The notes under the pieces are model-generated. The model had not been told where the DNA came from. It saw nothing but the letters and a program-made list of their open reading frames with translations, and ran no database searches. Source: AP-15 sp036500965 (lineage in GTDB: Bacteria; Pseudomonadota; Alphaproteobacteria; ATCC43930; CGMCC-115725). From it: 64,000 nucleotides of DNA. The stretch is from the NCBI GenBank assembly GCA_036500965.1, contig DASYBC010000051.1, forward strand, positions 62,001 through 126,000, in the 5' to 3' direction. A program made the translations under genes and the position numbers. Positions 16,129 to 24,967 of the stretch are shown here, piece by piece (the stretch's first letter is position 1; every line of letters begins with the position of its first letter).

Positions 16129-17715
16129 GTGAGAAGCGAATCGCCGCCGCCGGTGGCCAATCGCGGGCCGCTGACCTTCGCGATCATGCTCGCCAACATC
16201 ATGCAGGGGCTCGACACCACGATCGCCAACGTGGCGCTGCCGCATATCCGCGGCAGCCTGTCGGCCTCGCTCGACCAGACCGCCTGGGTGCTGACCTCGT
16301 ACATCGTCTGCGCCGCGATCATGATGCCGCTGACCGGCTGGCTGGCCGGGCGATTTGGCATCAAGATCGTGTTCATCATCTCGGTTGCGGGGTTCACCGT
16401 GGCCTCGGCGCTGTGCGGCAGCGCCACCAGCCTGACCGAGCTCGTGCTCTATCGCGGGCTGCAAGGGATCTGCGGCGCCGGGCTGGTGCCATTGTCGCAA
16501 GCGGTGCTGCTGCAGATCAACCCGGTCGAGCGGCACGGCCATGCGATGGCGGTGTTCGGCATCGGCACGATCCTGGGACCGATCTGCGGGCCGGTGCTCG
16601 GCGGCTGGCTGACCTATGACTACAACTGGCGCTGGTGCTTTTACATCAATTTGCCGGTCGGCGTCATCGCCACCCTCGGCATGCTGATCTTCGGCCGCGA
16701 CACCCGCCATGCCCATCGCGAGCCGTTCGACCTGCTCGGCTTCGTCACCCTCAGCCTGGCGATCGGCGCGTTGCAGATGCTGCTCGATCGCGGCGAGCTG
16801 AAGGACTGGTTCGGCTCGACCGAAATATGGGTCGAAGCCGCGCTCTGCGGCGTGGCGCTCTATCTGTTCGTCGTCCACACCGCGACCGCCACCGACCGCT
16901 CGTTCGTCAACCGCGACCTCCTAAAAAACGTCAATTTCGTCGTCGGCACGGTGCTGATGTTCCTGGTCGGGCTGATCATGAACGGAACCCTCGCGCTGTT
17001 GCCGACGATGCTGCAGGATCTGATGAACTACCCGGTATTGACCACCGGCCTGGTCACGGCGCCGCGCGGCATCGGCTCGATGATCGCGATGTTTGTCGTC
17101 GCCCGCGCCATCGACCGCATCGACAACCGTCTGATCATCGGTGTCGGGCTGGCGCTGACCGCGGTGTCGCTGTGGCAGATGACCGAGTTCTCGCTGCAGA
17201 TGGGGATGGAGCCGGTCATCACCTCCGGCCTGGTGCAGGGGTTCGGCCTCGGCTGCACCTTCGTGCCGCTGAACACGATCGCCTTGTCCAATCTGCCGCG
17301 CCCGATCCTGACCCAGGGAACCGCGCTCAGAAGCCTGATGCGCAATCTCGGCGGCAGCATTGGCATTGCCGTGCTCGAGGCCTTGCTGACGCAGAACACT
17401 CAGATCGTCCATTCGCGGCTGGTCGAAGGGCTGCGGCCGGACAACCCGCTGGCCCGCGCACCCTATCTTGCAGCGCCCTACAACCTGACGACGCCACCCG
17501 GCCTCGCGGCGCTCAACGCCGAAGTCACCCGGCAGGCGTCGATGGTCGCCTACCTGAACGATTTTCTGGTGATGATGATCATCGCCATCGCCTCGATCGG
17601 TTTGCTGGCGCTGATCCGCCCCAGCCGCTCCGAGTCGGGCCGCTCCGAGTCGGGCCGCTCCGAGGCCGGCGCGCCGGTGCTCGGGCGCGGCATGCGCCCG
17701 CGCCGCGCCGGCTAG
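16129..17715 (+). CDS. DHA2-family MFS drug exporter, paralogue 1
   Basis: The GTG start at 16129 matches the position of the starts in the two paralogues and gives 528 residues with about 14 membrane segments, as in EmrB. Family marks are the TM1 segment IMQGLDTTIANVALP, TAWVLTSYIV, the GWLAGRFG loop and GPVLGGWLT in TM5. EmrB-type proteins expel hydrophobic toxins by proton antiport. It is transcribed alone with its own upstream block, and is clearly related to the genes at 17876 and 21292 (for example LLDRGELKDWFGSTEIWVE is shared by all). Its C-terminus uniquely carries a SESGR repeat. Confidence 0.92.
   Translation: MRSESPPPVANRGPLTFAIMLANIMQGLDTTIANVALPHIRGSLSASLDQTAWVLTSYIVCAAIMMPLTGWLAGRFGIKIVFIISVAGFTVASALCGSATSLTELVLYRGLQGICGAGLVPLSQAVLLQINPVERHGHAMAVFGIGTILGPICGPVLGGWLTYDYNWRWCFYINLPVGVIATLGMLIFGRDTRHAHREPFDLLGFVTLSLAIGALQMLLDRGELKDWFGSTEIWVEAALCGVALYLFVVHTATATDRSFVNRDLLKNVNFVVGTVLMFLVGLIMNGTLALLPTMLQDLMNYPVLTTGLVTAPRGIGSMIAMFVVARAIDRIDNRLIIGVGLALTAVSLWQMTEFSLQMGMEPVITSGLVQGFGLGCTFVPLNTIALSNLPRPILTQGTALRSLMRNLGGSIGIAVLEALLTQNTQIVHSRLVEGLRPDNPLARAPYLAAPYNLTTPPGLAALNAEVTRQASMVAYLNDFLVMMIIAIASIGLLALIRPSRSESGRSESGRSEAGAPVLGRGMRPRRAG
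17626..17670 (+). repeat. 15-bp tandem repeat in exporter C-terminus
   Basis: Two perfect copies of CGCTCCGAGTCGGGC (17626-17655) are followed by a diverged third copy to 17670. They encode repeated RSESG units in the cytoplasmic tail of paralogue 1. This looks like slippage expansion and is absent from the two sister genes. Confidence 0.8.
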
Positions 17716-17752
17716 CCGAGCCTGGGGCTCGCGACCGGCACTTACCGCCGAC

Positions 17753-17819
17753 CCATCGAATTTCCGAGCACCTGCCGCATGCGAACAACGCGGGCGGCGG
17801 CCTTGCTTTGGCGTATCAT
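17753..17819 (+). promoter_or_regulatory. upstream block of second DHA2 exporter (block B)
   Basis: CCATCGAATT at 17753-17762 is followed 61 bp later (start to start) by TATCAT at 17814-17819 within TTGGCGTATCATA. Spacing and both boxes match block C before marR exactly. No clear -35 is seen, so the TTkGCGTATCATA segment may act as an extended -10. Confidence 0.5.
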
Positions 17820-17875
17820 AAGCCCATGGTCGACCGGCGCCTGCGGGCAGCGATGCCCGGATCTCGGGGCCCGCG

Positions 17876-19438
17876 GTGAACAGCGAGGCGCGCAGCCCGC
17901 TCGGCAATCGCGGCGCGATCACGGTCTCGATCATGCTGGCGACGATCATGCAAGGCGTCGACAACACGATCGCCAACGTCGCGCTGCCGCATATTCAGGG
18001 CAGCCTGTCGGCAGCGCAGGACCAGATCGCCTGGGTCCTGACCTCGTACATCGTCGCCGCCGCGATCACGATGCCGCTGACCGGCTGGCTCGCCGGCCGC
18101 TTTGGCATCAAATACGTGTTTTTGTTTTCGGTTGTCGGCTTCACCGTCGCCTCGGCCTTGTGCGGCAGCGCCACCAGTCTGACCGAGTTGGTGGTCTACC
18201 GGCTGCTGCAAGGGGTGTGCGGCGCCGGGCTCGTGCCATTGTCGCAATCGGTGCTGATGCAGATCAACCCGCCCGAGCGGCACGGCCAGGCGATCGCGGT
18301 CTGGGGCATCGGCGTCATGCTGGGCCCGATCTTTGGCCCGATGCTCGGCGGCTGGCTGACCGAAAACTACAGCTGGCGCTGGATCTTCTACATCAACCTG
18401 CCGGTCGGCGTGATCGCCGCCCTCGGCATCATGATCTTCATCCGCGAAACCCGCCGCCCGCACCGCGAGGCATTCGATTTTTTCGGCTTTATCAGCTTGA
18501 GCTTTGCCGTCGGCGCGCTGCAGATGATGCTTGATCGCGGCGAGCTCAAGGATTGGTTCGGCTCGACCGAAATCTGGGTCGAGGCGGCGGTTGCCGCGGT
18601 CGCCGCCTATCTGTTCATCGTCCATACCGCGACTGCCGGCGAGCGCTCGTTTCTAAACCGCGACCTGTTGAAGAACCGCAATTTCGCGGCCGGCACGATC
18701 TTGATGTTCTTTGTCGGCGGCATCCTCAGCGGCACCTTGGCGCTGATCCCGACGATGCTGCAATCGCTGATGAATTACCCGGTGTTCACGACCGGGCTCG
18801 TGACCTCGCCGCGCGGCGTCGGCACGATGGCCGCGATGTTCCTCGTCGGCCGCCTGGTCAACCGTGTCGACAACCGGCTGATCATCTTGGCGGGGCTGCT
18901 GATGACCGTGGTCTCGCTGTGGCAGATGACCGGGTTTTCGCTGGAGATGGGGATGGCGCCGGTCATCACCTCGGGGCTGTTGCAAGGTTTCGGGCTGGGT
19001 TTCACCTTTGTCCCGATGAACACGATGGCGCTGTCCAACCTGCCGCGACACATCCTGACCCAGGGCACCGCGATCAGGAGCCTGATGCGCAATCTCGGCG
19101 GCAGCATCGGCATCTCGGTGTTCGAGGCGCTGCTGCTCCAGAATACCCAGATCGTTCATTCCCGCCTGGTCGAGCAGCTGCGCCCGGACAACCCGCTCGC
19201 CCGGGCGCCGTTTTTGGGGGCGCCGTTCAGCCTGACCCAGCCGGCGGGCATCGCGGCGCTGAACGCCGAGGTCACCCGCCAAGCCGCGATGGTCGCCTAT
19301 ATCGACGTCTTCACCTTTATGATGGCCATCGTCATCATCATCATCCCGCTGCTGCTGGTGGTGCGGTCGCCGCGACGGCAGCGTGCGGCGCCGGCCGCCA
19401 TCGGCGCCGGGAGCCTGCGTACCGGCGAGGCCGACTGA
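17876..19438 (+). CDS. DHA2-family MFS drug exporter, paralogue 2
   Basis: From GTG 17876 the protein is 520 residues with about 14 predicted membrane segments. It has the same landmarks as paralogue 1: MQGVDNTIANVALP, QIAWVLTSYIVAAAITMPL, GWLAGRFGIKYVF and GPMLGGWLTENYSWRW. The aspartate in TM1 is conserved, but TM1 reads VDNT where the other two read DTT. It is followed by a second upstream block and the marR-hlyD-exporter operon. Proton-driven export of amphiphilic compounds is the likely role; the substrate is unknown. Confidence 0.92.
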   Translation: MNSEARSPLGNRGAITVSIMLATIMQGVDNTIANVALPHIQGSLSAAQDQIAWVLTSYIVAAAITMPLTGWLAGRFGIKYVFLFSVVGFTVASALCGSATSLTELVVYRLLQGVCGAGLVPLSQSVLMQINPPERHGQAIAVWGIGVMLGPIFGPMLGGWLTENYSWRWIFYINLPVGVIAALGIMIFIRETRRPHREAFDFFGFISLSFAVGALQMMLDRGELKDWFGSTEIWVEAAVAAVAAYLFIVHTATAGERSFLNRDLLKNRNFAAGTILMFFVGGILSGTLALIPTMLQSLMNYPVFTTGLVTSPRGVGTMAAMFLVGRLVNRVDNRLIILAGLLMTVVSLWQMTGFSLEMGMAPVITSGLLQGFGLGFTFVPMNTMALSNLPRHILTQGTAIRSLMRNLGGSIGISVFEALLLQNTQIVHSRLVEQLRPDNPLARAPFLGAPFSLTQPAGIAALNAEVTRQAAMVAYIDVFTFMMAIVIIIIPLLLVVRSPRRQRAAPAAIGAGSLRTGEAD

Positions 19439-19461
19439 AGCCGAGCCGCATCGCCACCGAG

Positions 19462-19528
19462 CCATCGAATTCCGTTCTACCAGCCGCGCGATCAGGAGTG
19501 ATGGCAACGCACGAATTTTGCGTATCAT
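19462..19528 (+). promoter_or_regulatory. upstream block of the marR-emrAB-like operon (block C)
   Basis: GAGCCATCGAATTCCG (core 19462-19471), CCAGCCGCGCGAT, then TTTTGCGTATCATAG with TATCAT at 19523-19528. This shares sequence and 61-bp spacing with block B, indicating duplication of a control region together with the exporter genes. It could include the MarR operator. Confidence 0.5.
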
Positions 19529-19574
19529 AGCTTATTATCACCTTCGGGTGGTTCTTTAACGGTTCGGCAACCAG

Positions 19575-20111
19575 ATGAAACTCGAACGCAGCTTCGGCTA
19601 TCTCGTTCACGACGTGGCCCGCCTGTTCGCGCGGCGCTTCAACCAGCGGGCATTGCTGTTCCTCGGCCTGACCCGGTCGCAATGCCGGGTCCTGGGGTAT
19701 CTTTCGCTGCACGAGGGAATCCACCAGGCCGGCCTCGCCGACCTGCTCGAAATCAAGCCGATGACTTTGGTGCGGCAGCTCGACCGGATGGAGGAGGATG
19801 GCTGGATCGAGCGCCGGCCCGACCCGGACGACCGCCGGGCCCGCCGGCTGGTGCTGACCGATAAGGCCCGGCCGATTCTCGCCCGCATCCTCGGCCTATC
19901 GACAGAAGTGCGGCAGGAAGCCTTCGCCAATCTGTCGGAGGACGAGGGCCGGCATCTGATCGAGCTGCTGCGCCGGGTGCACGGCAATCTTGCCGAAGGC
20001 GCGCTCGCGCTATCGGCGCCGCCGCTGGCCGGCAGCGATCGGCCGGGCCATCGCTCCGCCCGGCATCGCCTGGCGGCCGAAGCCGGTCTGGCGCCCGTCG
20101 GGGGCCACTGA
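19575..20111 (+). CDS. MarR-family transcriptional regulator
   Basis: The 178-residue protein shows the MarR winged helix: recognition segment AGLADLLEIKPMTLVRQLDR and the wing DPDDRRARRLVLTDKA with the family's DxRxxxLxLT pattern. MarR proteins repress nearby exporter genes until a ligand binds. The stop overlaps the adaptor start in TGATG, so the adaptor is translationally coupled. The shared upstream blocks suggest the same regulator may control the two upstream exporters as well; that is inference. The last 30 residues are low-complexity. Confidence 0.9.
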   Translation: MKLERSFGYLVHDVARLFARRFNQRALLFLGLTRSQCRVLGYLSLHEGIHQAGLADLLEIKPMTLVRQLDRMEEDGWIERRPDPDDRRARRLVLTDKARPILARILGLSTEVRQEAFANLSEDEGRHLIELLRRVHGNLAEGALALSAPPLAGSDRPGHRSARHRLAAEAGLAPVGGH

Positions 20112-21295
20112 TGACGAGCTCGGCCGAAGACGAGGCGGCGCTCGGCAGCCTGCGCGTCGCCGTCGACGGGCGGCCGACAATCATCGGCCGGCGGCGCTCG
20201 TGGCGCCAGCGGCTGCGCCTGCCGCTGATGCTGCTCGGGCCGATTATCGTGCTGCTCGCCGCCGGCTGGTGGTATCTGACGACCGGGCGCTACATCTCGA
20301 CCGACGACGCCTATGTCGACGCTGCGCGGGTATCGATCAGCAACGAGGTCTCCGGCCGCGTCGCCGCGGTCGATGTGCACGACAATCAGCGCGTCACGGC
20401 CGGCCAGGTGCTGTTCACCCTCGATCAGCGCCCGTTTCGCATCGCCGTCGAGGAAGCCAAGGCGCAGCTCGCCTCGATCAAGCTCCAGATCGAGGCGATG
20501 AAGGCCACCTATCAGCAGAAAAAGGCCGACGCCGCCGCCACCGAGGCGACCTTGATCTATCAGCAGCGCGAATTGCAGCGGCAGCAGCGGCTGCTCGCGA
20601 CGGGCACTGCCTCGCAATCGCAATACGACCAGACCAACCACGCCTATAAAATCGCCCGCGAGCAGCTCGCCTCAAAGGAGCAGGACGTCGCCAGCACTCT
20701 CGCCAGCCTCGGCGGCGACCCCGACCTTCCGGTCGCTGAGCATCCGATGGTGCGGCATGCCCAGGCGGCGCTCGATCGCGCCGAGCTGAACCTGTCCTAT
20801 ACCGTGGTGCGCGCTCCCGAATCCGGCATCGTCACCAAGGTCGATCAGCTCCAGCCGGGAGACTGGGTGCAGGGCGTCGATACCGGCTCGATGCCGACGA
20901 CGCTCTTTTCGTTGGTGTCGACGAAGCGCATTTGGGTGACCGCCAATTTCAAGGAAACCGAGCTCACCCATATGCGGCCGGGGCAAACCGCGACGGTCGC
21001 GATCGACACCTATCCCGACAAGGTGTTCGAGGCCAAGGTGCAGAGTCTGAGCCCGGGAACCGGGCTGACCTTTTCGCTGCTGCCGGCCGAGAACGCGACC
21101 GGCAACTGGGTCAAGGTGGTGCAGCGGCTGCCGGTGCGGCTCAGCTTCGACCAGCTCGACCCGAGCCATCCGCTCGCCGCCGGGCTGAGCGCGACCGTCG
21201 AGGTCGATACCGAGTTTCACCGGCCAATGCTCGACCGGATCGAGCGCCTGTTGGCGTGGCTCGGCGCGCGGCCGACGCAGACGGCGGAGCGGTGA
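20111..21295 (+). CDS. HlyD/EmrA-like membrane fusion protein
   Basis: This 394-residue adaptor has one N-terminal membrane helix (LPLMLLGPIIVLLAAGWWYL), then YISTDDAYVDAARVSISNEV, the classic EmrA beta-strand entry, a lipoyl half-motif VHDNQRVTAGQVLFTLD, a coiled-coil hairpin at about residues 115-200, and the second lipoyl half with VRAPESGIVTKV. It links an inner-membrane MFS pump to an outer-membrane channel. It overlaps the exporter gene downstream by 4 bp (GTGA). No TolC-type gene is in this cluster; the nearest is at 57410. Confidence 0.93.
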   Translation: MTSSAEDEAALGSLRVAVDGRPTIIGRRRSWRQRLRLPLMLLGPIIVLLAAGWWYLTTGRYISTDDAYVDAARVSISNEVSGRVAAVDVHDNQRVTAGQVLFTLDQRPFRIAVEEAKAQLASIKLQIEAMKATYQQKKADAAATEATLIYQQRELQRQQRLLATGTASQSQYDQTNHAYKIAREQLASKEQDVASTLASLGGDPDLPVAEHPMVRHAQAALDRAELNLSYTVVRAPESGIVTKVDQLQPGDWVQGVDTGSMPTTLFSLVSTKRIWVTANFKETELTHMRPGQTATVAIDTYPDKVFEAKVQSLSPGTGLTFSLLPAENATGNWVKVVQRLPVRLSFDQLDPSHPLAAGLSATVEVDTEFHRPMLDRIERLLAWLGARPTQTAER

Positions 21296-22830
21296 CCGCT
21301 TCCACCCCGGCCCCGGTCGCCAACCGGGGCTGGATCACCGTCTCGATCATGCTGGCGACCTTCATGCAGGGGGTCGACACGACGATCGCCAATGTGGCGC
21401 TGCCGCATATGCAGGGCAGCCTGTCGGCGGCTCAGGACCAGATCGCCTGGGTCGTCACCTCCTACATCGTCGCCGCGGCGATCATGACGCCGCTGACCGG
21501 CTGGCTCGCCGGCCGGTTTGGCATCAAATACGTCTTCCTGATCTCGGTCGCCGGCTTCACCGTGGCCTCGGCCCTGTGCGGCATGGCGATGAGCCTGACC
21601 CAGCTGGTGCTCTACCGCCTGCTTCAGGGCGTGTGCGGCGCCGCCCTGGTGCCGCTGTCGCAGGCGGTCCTCTTACAGATCAACCCGCCGCATCGCCACG
21701 GCCAGGCGATGGCGGTCTGGGGCATGGGCGTGATCCTCGGCCCGATCGTCGGCCCGGCGCTCGGCGGCTGGCTGACCGACAATTACAGCTGGCGCTGGGT
21801 GTTTTACATCAATCTGCCGGTCGGGGTGCTCGCCGCCGCCGGCATCATGATCTTCATCCATGAGACGCGCCGCGCCCAGCGCGAGGCCTTCGACTTCTTC
21901 GGCTTTGTCACCCTGAGCCTCGCGATCGGGGCCTTGCAGATGCTGCTCGACCGCGGCGAGCTCAAGGACTGGTTCGGCTCGACCGAGATCTGGGTCGAAA
22001 CGACGATCGCCGGGCTGTGCCTCTACTTGTTCATCGTCCACACCATCACCGCCGGCAACCGATCGTTTCTGAACCGTGAGATGCTGACCGATCCCAATCT
22101 CGTCGCCGGCACCGTGATGATGTTCCTGATCGGCATCCCGCTTTACGGGACCATGACCTTGTTGCCGACGATGCTGCAGGATCTGATGAACTACCCGGTC
22201 TTCACCACCGGGCTGGTGATCGCACCCCGCGGCGTCGGCACGATGATCGCGATGATCCTGGTCGCCCGCCTGGCTGGTCGGGTCGACACCAGGCTGCTGA
22301 TCCTGGTGGGGATTTTGGTGACCGCGGTCGCGATGTGGCAGATGACCGGGTTTTCGCTGCAGATGGGAATGGGGCCGGTGATCTCGACCGGGGTCATGCA
22401 AGGCTTCGGCCTCGGCTTTGTCTTTACCCCGCTGAGCATCGTCACCTTTTCAACCCTGCCGCGGCACACCATGACGCAAGGCACGGCGATCTTCAGCCTG
22501 ATGCGCAATATCGGCGGCAGCGTCGGCATCTCGATCGTCGAGGCGTTGTTGGACCAGAACACCCAGATCGTCCATTCGCGTCTGGTCGAGCAGCTGCGCC
22601 CCGACAATCCGCTCGCCCGGGTGCCGCAGCTCGGGCTGCTGAACAGCCTGACGACCCCGTCGGGGGTGGCCGCGCTCAATGCCGAGGCGACGCGGCAGGC
22701 GGCGATGGTCGCCTATATCGACGATTACATGCTGATGATGATGCTGGTCATCGCCGCATTGCCGTTGCTGCTGCTGCTGCGCCGGCCCCGCTCGATGCCC
22801 GGCGGCGCCGCCGTCGCCGCTCTCGACTAG
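21292..22830 (+). CDS. DHA2-family MFS drug exporter (EmrB-like), paralogue 3
   Basis: The GTG at 21292 overlaps the adaptor stop, giving 512 residues. Signature segments are MQGVDTTIANVALPHMQG, QIAWVVTSYIVAAAIMTPL, GWLAGRFGIKYVF and GPALGGWLTDNYSWRW. It is the only one of the three paralogues cotranscribed with an adaptor, so it is the best candidate for a complete EmrAB-type pump spanning the envelope. The other two may use the same adaptor or work alone. Confidence 0.94.
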   Translation: MTASTPAPVANRGWITVSIMLATFMQGVDTTIANVALPHMQGSLSAAQDQIAWVVTSYIVAAAIMTPLTGWLAGRFGIKYVFLISVAGFTVASALCGMAMSLTQLVLYRLLQGVCGAALVPLSQAVLLQINPPHRHGQAMAVWGMGVILGPIVGPALGGWLTDNYSWRWVFYINLPVGVLAAAGIMIFIHETRRAQREAFDFFGFVTLSLAIGALQMLLDRGELKDWFGSTEIWVETTIAGLCLYLFIVHTITAGNRSFLNREMLTDPNLVAGTVMMFLIGIPLYGTMTLLPTMLQDLMNYPVFTTGLVIAPRGVGTMIAMILVARLAGRVDTRLLILVGILVTAVAMWQMTGFSLQMGMGPVISTGVMQGFGLGFVFTPLSIVTFSTLPRHTMTQGTAIFSLMRNIGGSVGISIVEALLDQNTQIVHSRLVEQLRPDNPLARVPQLGLLNSLTTPSGVAALNAEATRQAAMVAYIDDYMLMMMLVIAALPLLLLLRRPRSMPGGAAVAALD

Positions 22831-23135
22831 CGGCCGGACCGGCACGCTGCCGTTCCCAAGCGTTTCGCGAGAGGGCCGATTGCAAACTGCTATCGACGCC
22901 TCGCCCGCGTTGACCCTGGTATCTCGTGTCCGCGCACTTGGCCCGCGGATGCGCTGCTCGATCAGGTGCCGAGCGCGGGAGCCGTGGCCCGGGTTCTGTG
23001 GCAGCTGGCGGCAGCCAGCGGCCGGCAGGCCGCTACTCGGCGCAGCCCAGCACCCGCGCGCTCGGCATCTCGTTACTGGAAGCGTGAGCATGTAGGATCG
23101 CGGCCAGCACCGCGACCGTCCCCGGAGCCGCTTCG
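22831..23135. other. 305-bp intergenic stretch without recognisable gene
   Basis: No frame here gives a convincing protein, and no tRNA or clear terminator was found. Base composition is like the surroundings. It separates the exporter island from the acyl-CoA dehydrogenase gene. Confidence 0.6.
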
Positions 23136-24923
23136 ATGTCCTATACCGCCCCGCTCGCCGATATGCGCTTTGTGCTCGAGGAGGTGGCGGGCATTGGCGA
23201 AGTGGCGCGGCTGCCCGGCTATGAGGCGGCCGATCCGGAAGCGGTCGGGGCAATTCTCGGCGCGGCGGCGAAATTCGCCGAGGGCGAGCTGGCGCCGCTG
23301 AACCAGCCGGCCGACCGCATCGGCAGCATCCTCGAAAACGGCATCGTGCGCACCCCGCCGGGGTTTCGCCAGGCCTACGCCCGCTATGTCGAAGGCGGGT
23401 GGAACGGGCTCGCCGCCGATCCGGAATTCGGCGGGCAGGGCCTGCCCTTGGCGCTCGCCATTCCGGTCGCGGAAATGCTCGATGCGGCCTGCATGAGCTT
23501 TGCGTTGTGCCCGCTGCTCAACCAAGCCGCGATTGCGCTGCTGGAGAGCTATGGCTCGCCCGAGCAGAAGCGGCTTTATCTGGGCAAGCTCGTCTCCGGC
23601 TCATGGGCCGGCACGATGAATTTGACCGAGCCGCAGGCCGGGTCGGATTTGGGCGCGCTGACCACCCGCGCGGTGCCGGCCGATGAGCCGGGCCAGGGCA
23701 ACCATCACCGGATCATCGGCCAGAAGATCTTCATCAGCTACGGCGACCACGACCTGGCGCCCAACATCGTCCATGCGGTTCTGGCGCGCACCCCCGGAGC
23801 GCCGCCGGGATCCAAGGGGCTGTCGCTGTTCCTGGTGCCGAAATTCCTGCCCGACGAGGCGGGAGGGCTGGGGCAACGCAACGCCATCCGCACCCTGCGC
23901 CTCGAGGAAAAGCTCGGCATCCACGCCTCGCCGACCTGCGTGCTCGCTTACGAAGACGCGATCGGCTGGCGGATCGGCGAGGAAAACCGCGGCCTCGAAT
24001 ACATGTTCACGATGATGAACAACGCCCGGCTCAATGTCGGGGTGCAGGGTGTGGCAATCGCCGAGCGCGCCTATCAGCAGGCCCGCGACTTTGCCCGTAC
24101 CCGCGTCCAGGGGCGCCCGCTCGGCGCCGCTGCCGATGCCGGGGCCCGGCCGATTATCGATCATCCCGACGTGCGGCGGATGCTGCTGTGGATGCGGGCG
24201 GCGACCGAGGCGATGCGCGCGTTCGCCTATTATGCCGCCGCGCTGATCGACCGGGGCCGCCGCGACCCCGACCCGGCCCAGCGCGCGGCAGCACGGCGCC
24301 GTGCCGATTTGTTGATCCCGGTGGTCAAGGCCTGGTGCACCGACACCGGCGTCGCGGTGGCCTCGACCGGCATCCAAATCCATGGCGGCATGGGCTATAT
24401 CGAGGAGACCGGGGCCGCACAGCATTGGCGCGACGCCCGCATCGCGCCAATCTACGAGGGGACCAACGGCATCCAGGCGAACGACCTCGTCGGCCGCAAG
24501 CTCGCCCGTGACCGCGGCGAGGTCGCAGCTTTATTGTGCGCCGAGATCGGCACGACAAAGGCGAGGCTCAGGTCGGCAGGCAAAGCCGATTTAATGCCGA
24601 TCGAGGGCGCGCTCAACGCGGCGCTGACGGCCCTCGAAACGGCGAGCGCGGGCCTCCTCGACGGCGATGCGGCAACCGCCGCGGCAGGGGCGGCGCCCTA
24701 TCTCGACCTGCTCGGCACCGTCTGCGCCGGCTGGCTGATGGCGCGCCAAGCGCTGGCCGCCGACCGCCTGGTGACTGCCGGAAGCGGCGATCCCGCCTTT
24801 CTGCGCGCCAAGATTGCGACCGCGCGCTTTTTTGCCGAGCATTTCCTCGCCCCAGCTCCAGGCCGCCTCTCCGCGATCCTCGGCGGCGCCGCGGTGCTGA
24901 CGTTCGATCCGGACCAGTTCTGA
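23136..24923 (+). CDS. acyl-CoA dehydrogenase with C-terminal extension (DmdC/FadE-like)
   Basis: The 595-residue protein is longer than classic acyl-CoA dehydrogenases (about 380). It opens with YTAPLADMRFVLEEV, typical of the branch that includes 3-methylmercaptopropionyl-CoA dehydrogenase DmdC, and has the FAD/substrate motif MNLTEPQAGSDLGAL, the WRIGEENRGLEYMFTMMN segment, IQIHGGMGYIEE, and the catalytic glutamate in IYEGTNGIQ. The final ~120 residues form the extra C-terminal domain of this branch. It oxidises an acyl-CoA to the enoyl-CoA and passes electrons to ETF; etfBA lies at 34616-36309. Confidence 0.93.
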   Translation: MSYTAPLADMRFVLEEVAGIGEVARLPGYEAADPEAVGAILGAAAKFAEGELAPLNQPADRIGSILENGIVRTPPGFRQAYARYVEGGWNGLAADPEFGGQGLPLALAIPVAEMLDAACMSFALCPLLNQAAIALLESYGSPEQKRLYLGKLVSGSWAGTMNLTEPQAGSDLGALTTRAVPADEPGQGNHHRIIGQKIFISYGDHDLAPNIVHAVLARTPGAPPGSKGLSLFLVPKFLPDEAGGLGQRNAIRTLRLEEKLGIHASPTCVLAYEDAIGWRIGEENRGLEYMFTMMNNARLNVGVQGVAIAERAYQQARDFARTRVQGRPLGAAADAGARPIIDHPDVRRMLLWMRAATEAMRAFAYYAAALIDRGRRDPDPAQRAAARRRADLLIPVVKAWCTDTGVAVASTGIQIHGGMGYIEETGAAQHWRDARIAPIYEGTNGIQANDLVGRKLARDRGEVAALLCAEIGTTKARLRSAGKADLMPIEGALNAALTALETASAGLLDGDAATAAAGAAPYLDLLGTVCAGWLMARQALAADRLVTAGSGDPAFLRAKIATARFFAEHFLAPAPGRLSAILGGAAVLTFDPDQF

Positions 24924-24936
24924 TCTCTGAGCCCGC

Positions 24937-24967
24937 GACCCCGACGCCTAATAAGACGAAGGGGGTC
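24937..24967. terminator. possible bidirectional terminator between convergent genes
   Basis: GACCCC (24937-24942) and GGGGTC (24962-24967) can pair around a 19-nt loop, between the acyl-CoA dehydrogenase and HesA/MoeB-like genes. The stem is short and the loop long, so it is weak evidence. Confidence 0.25.
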
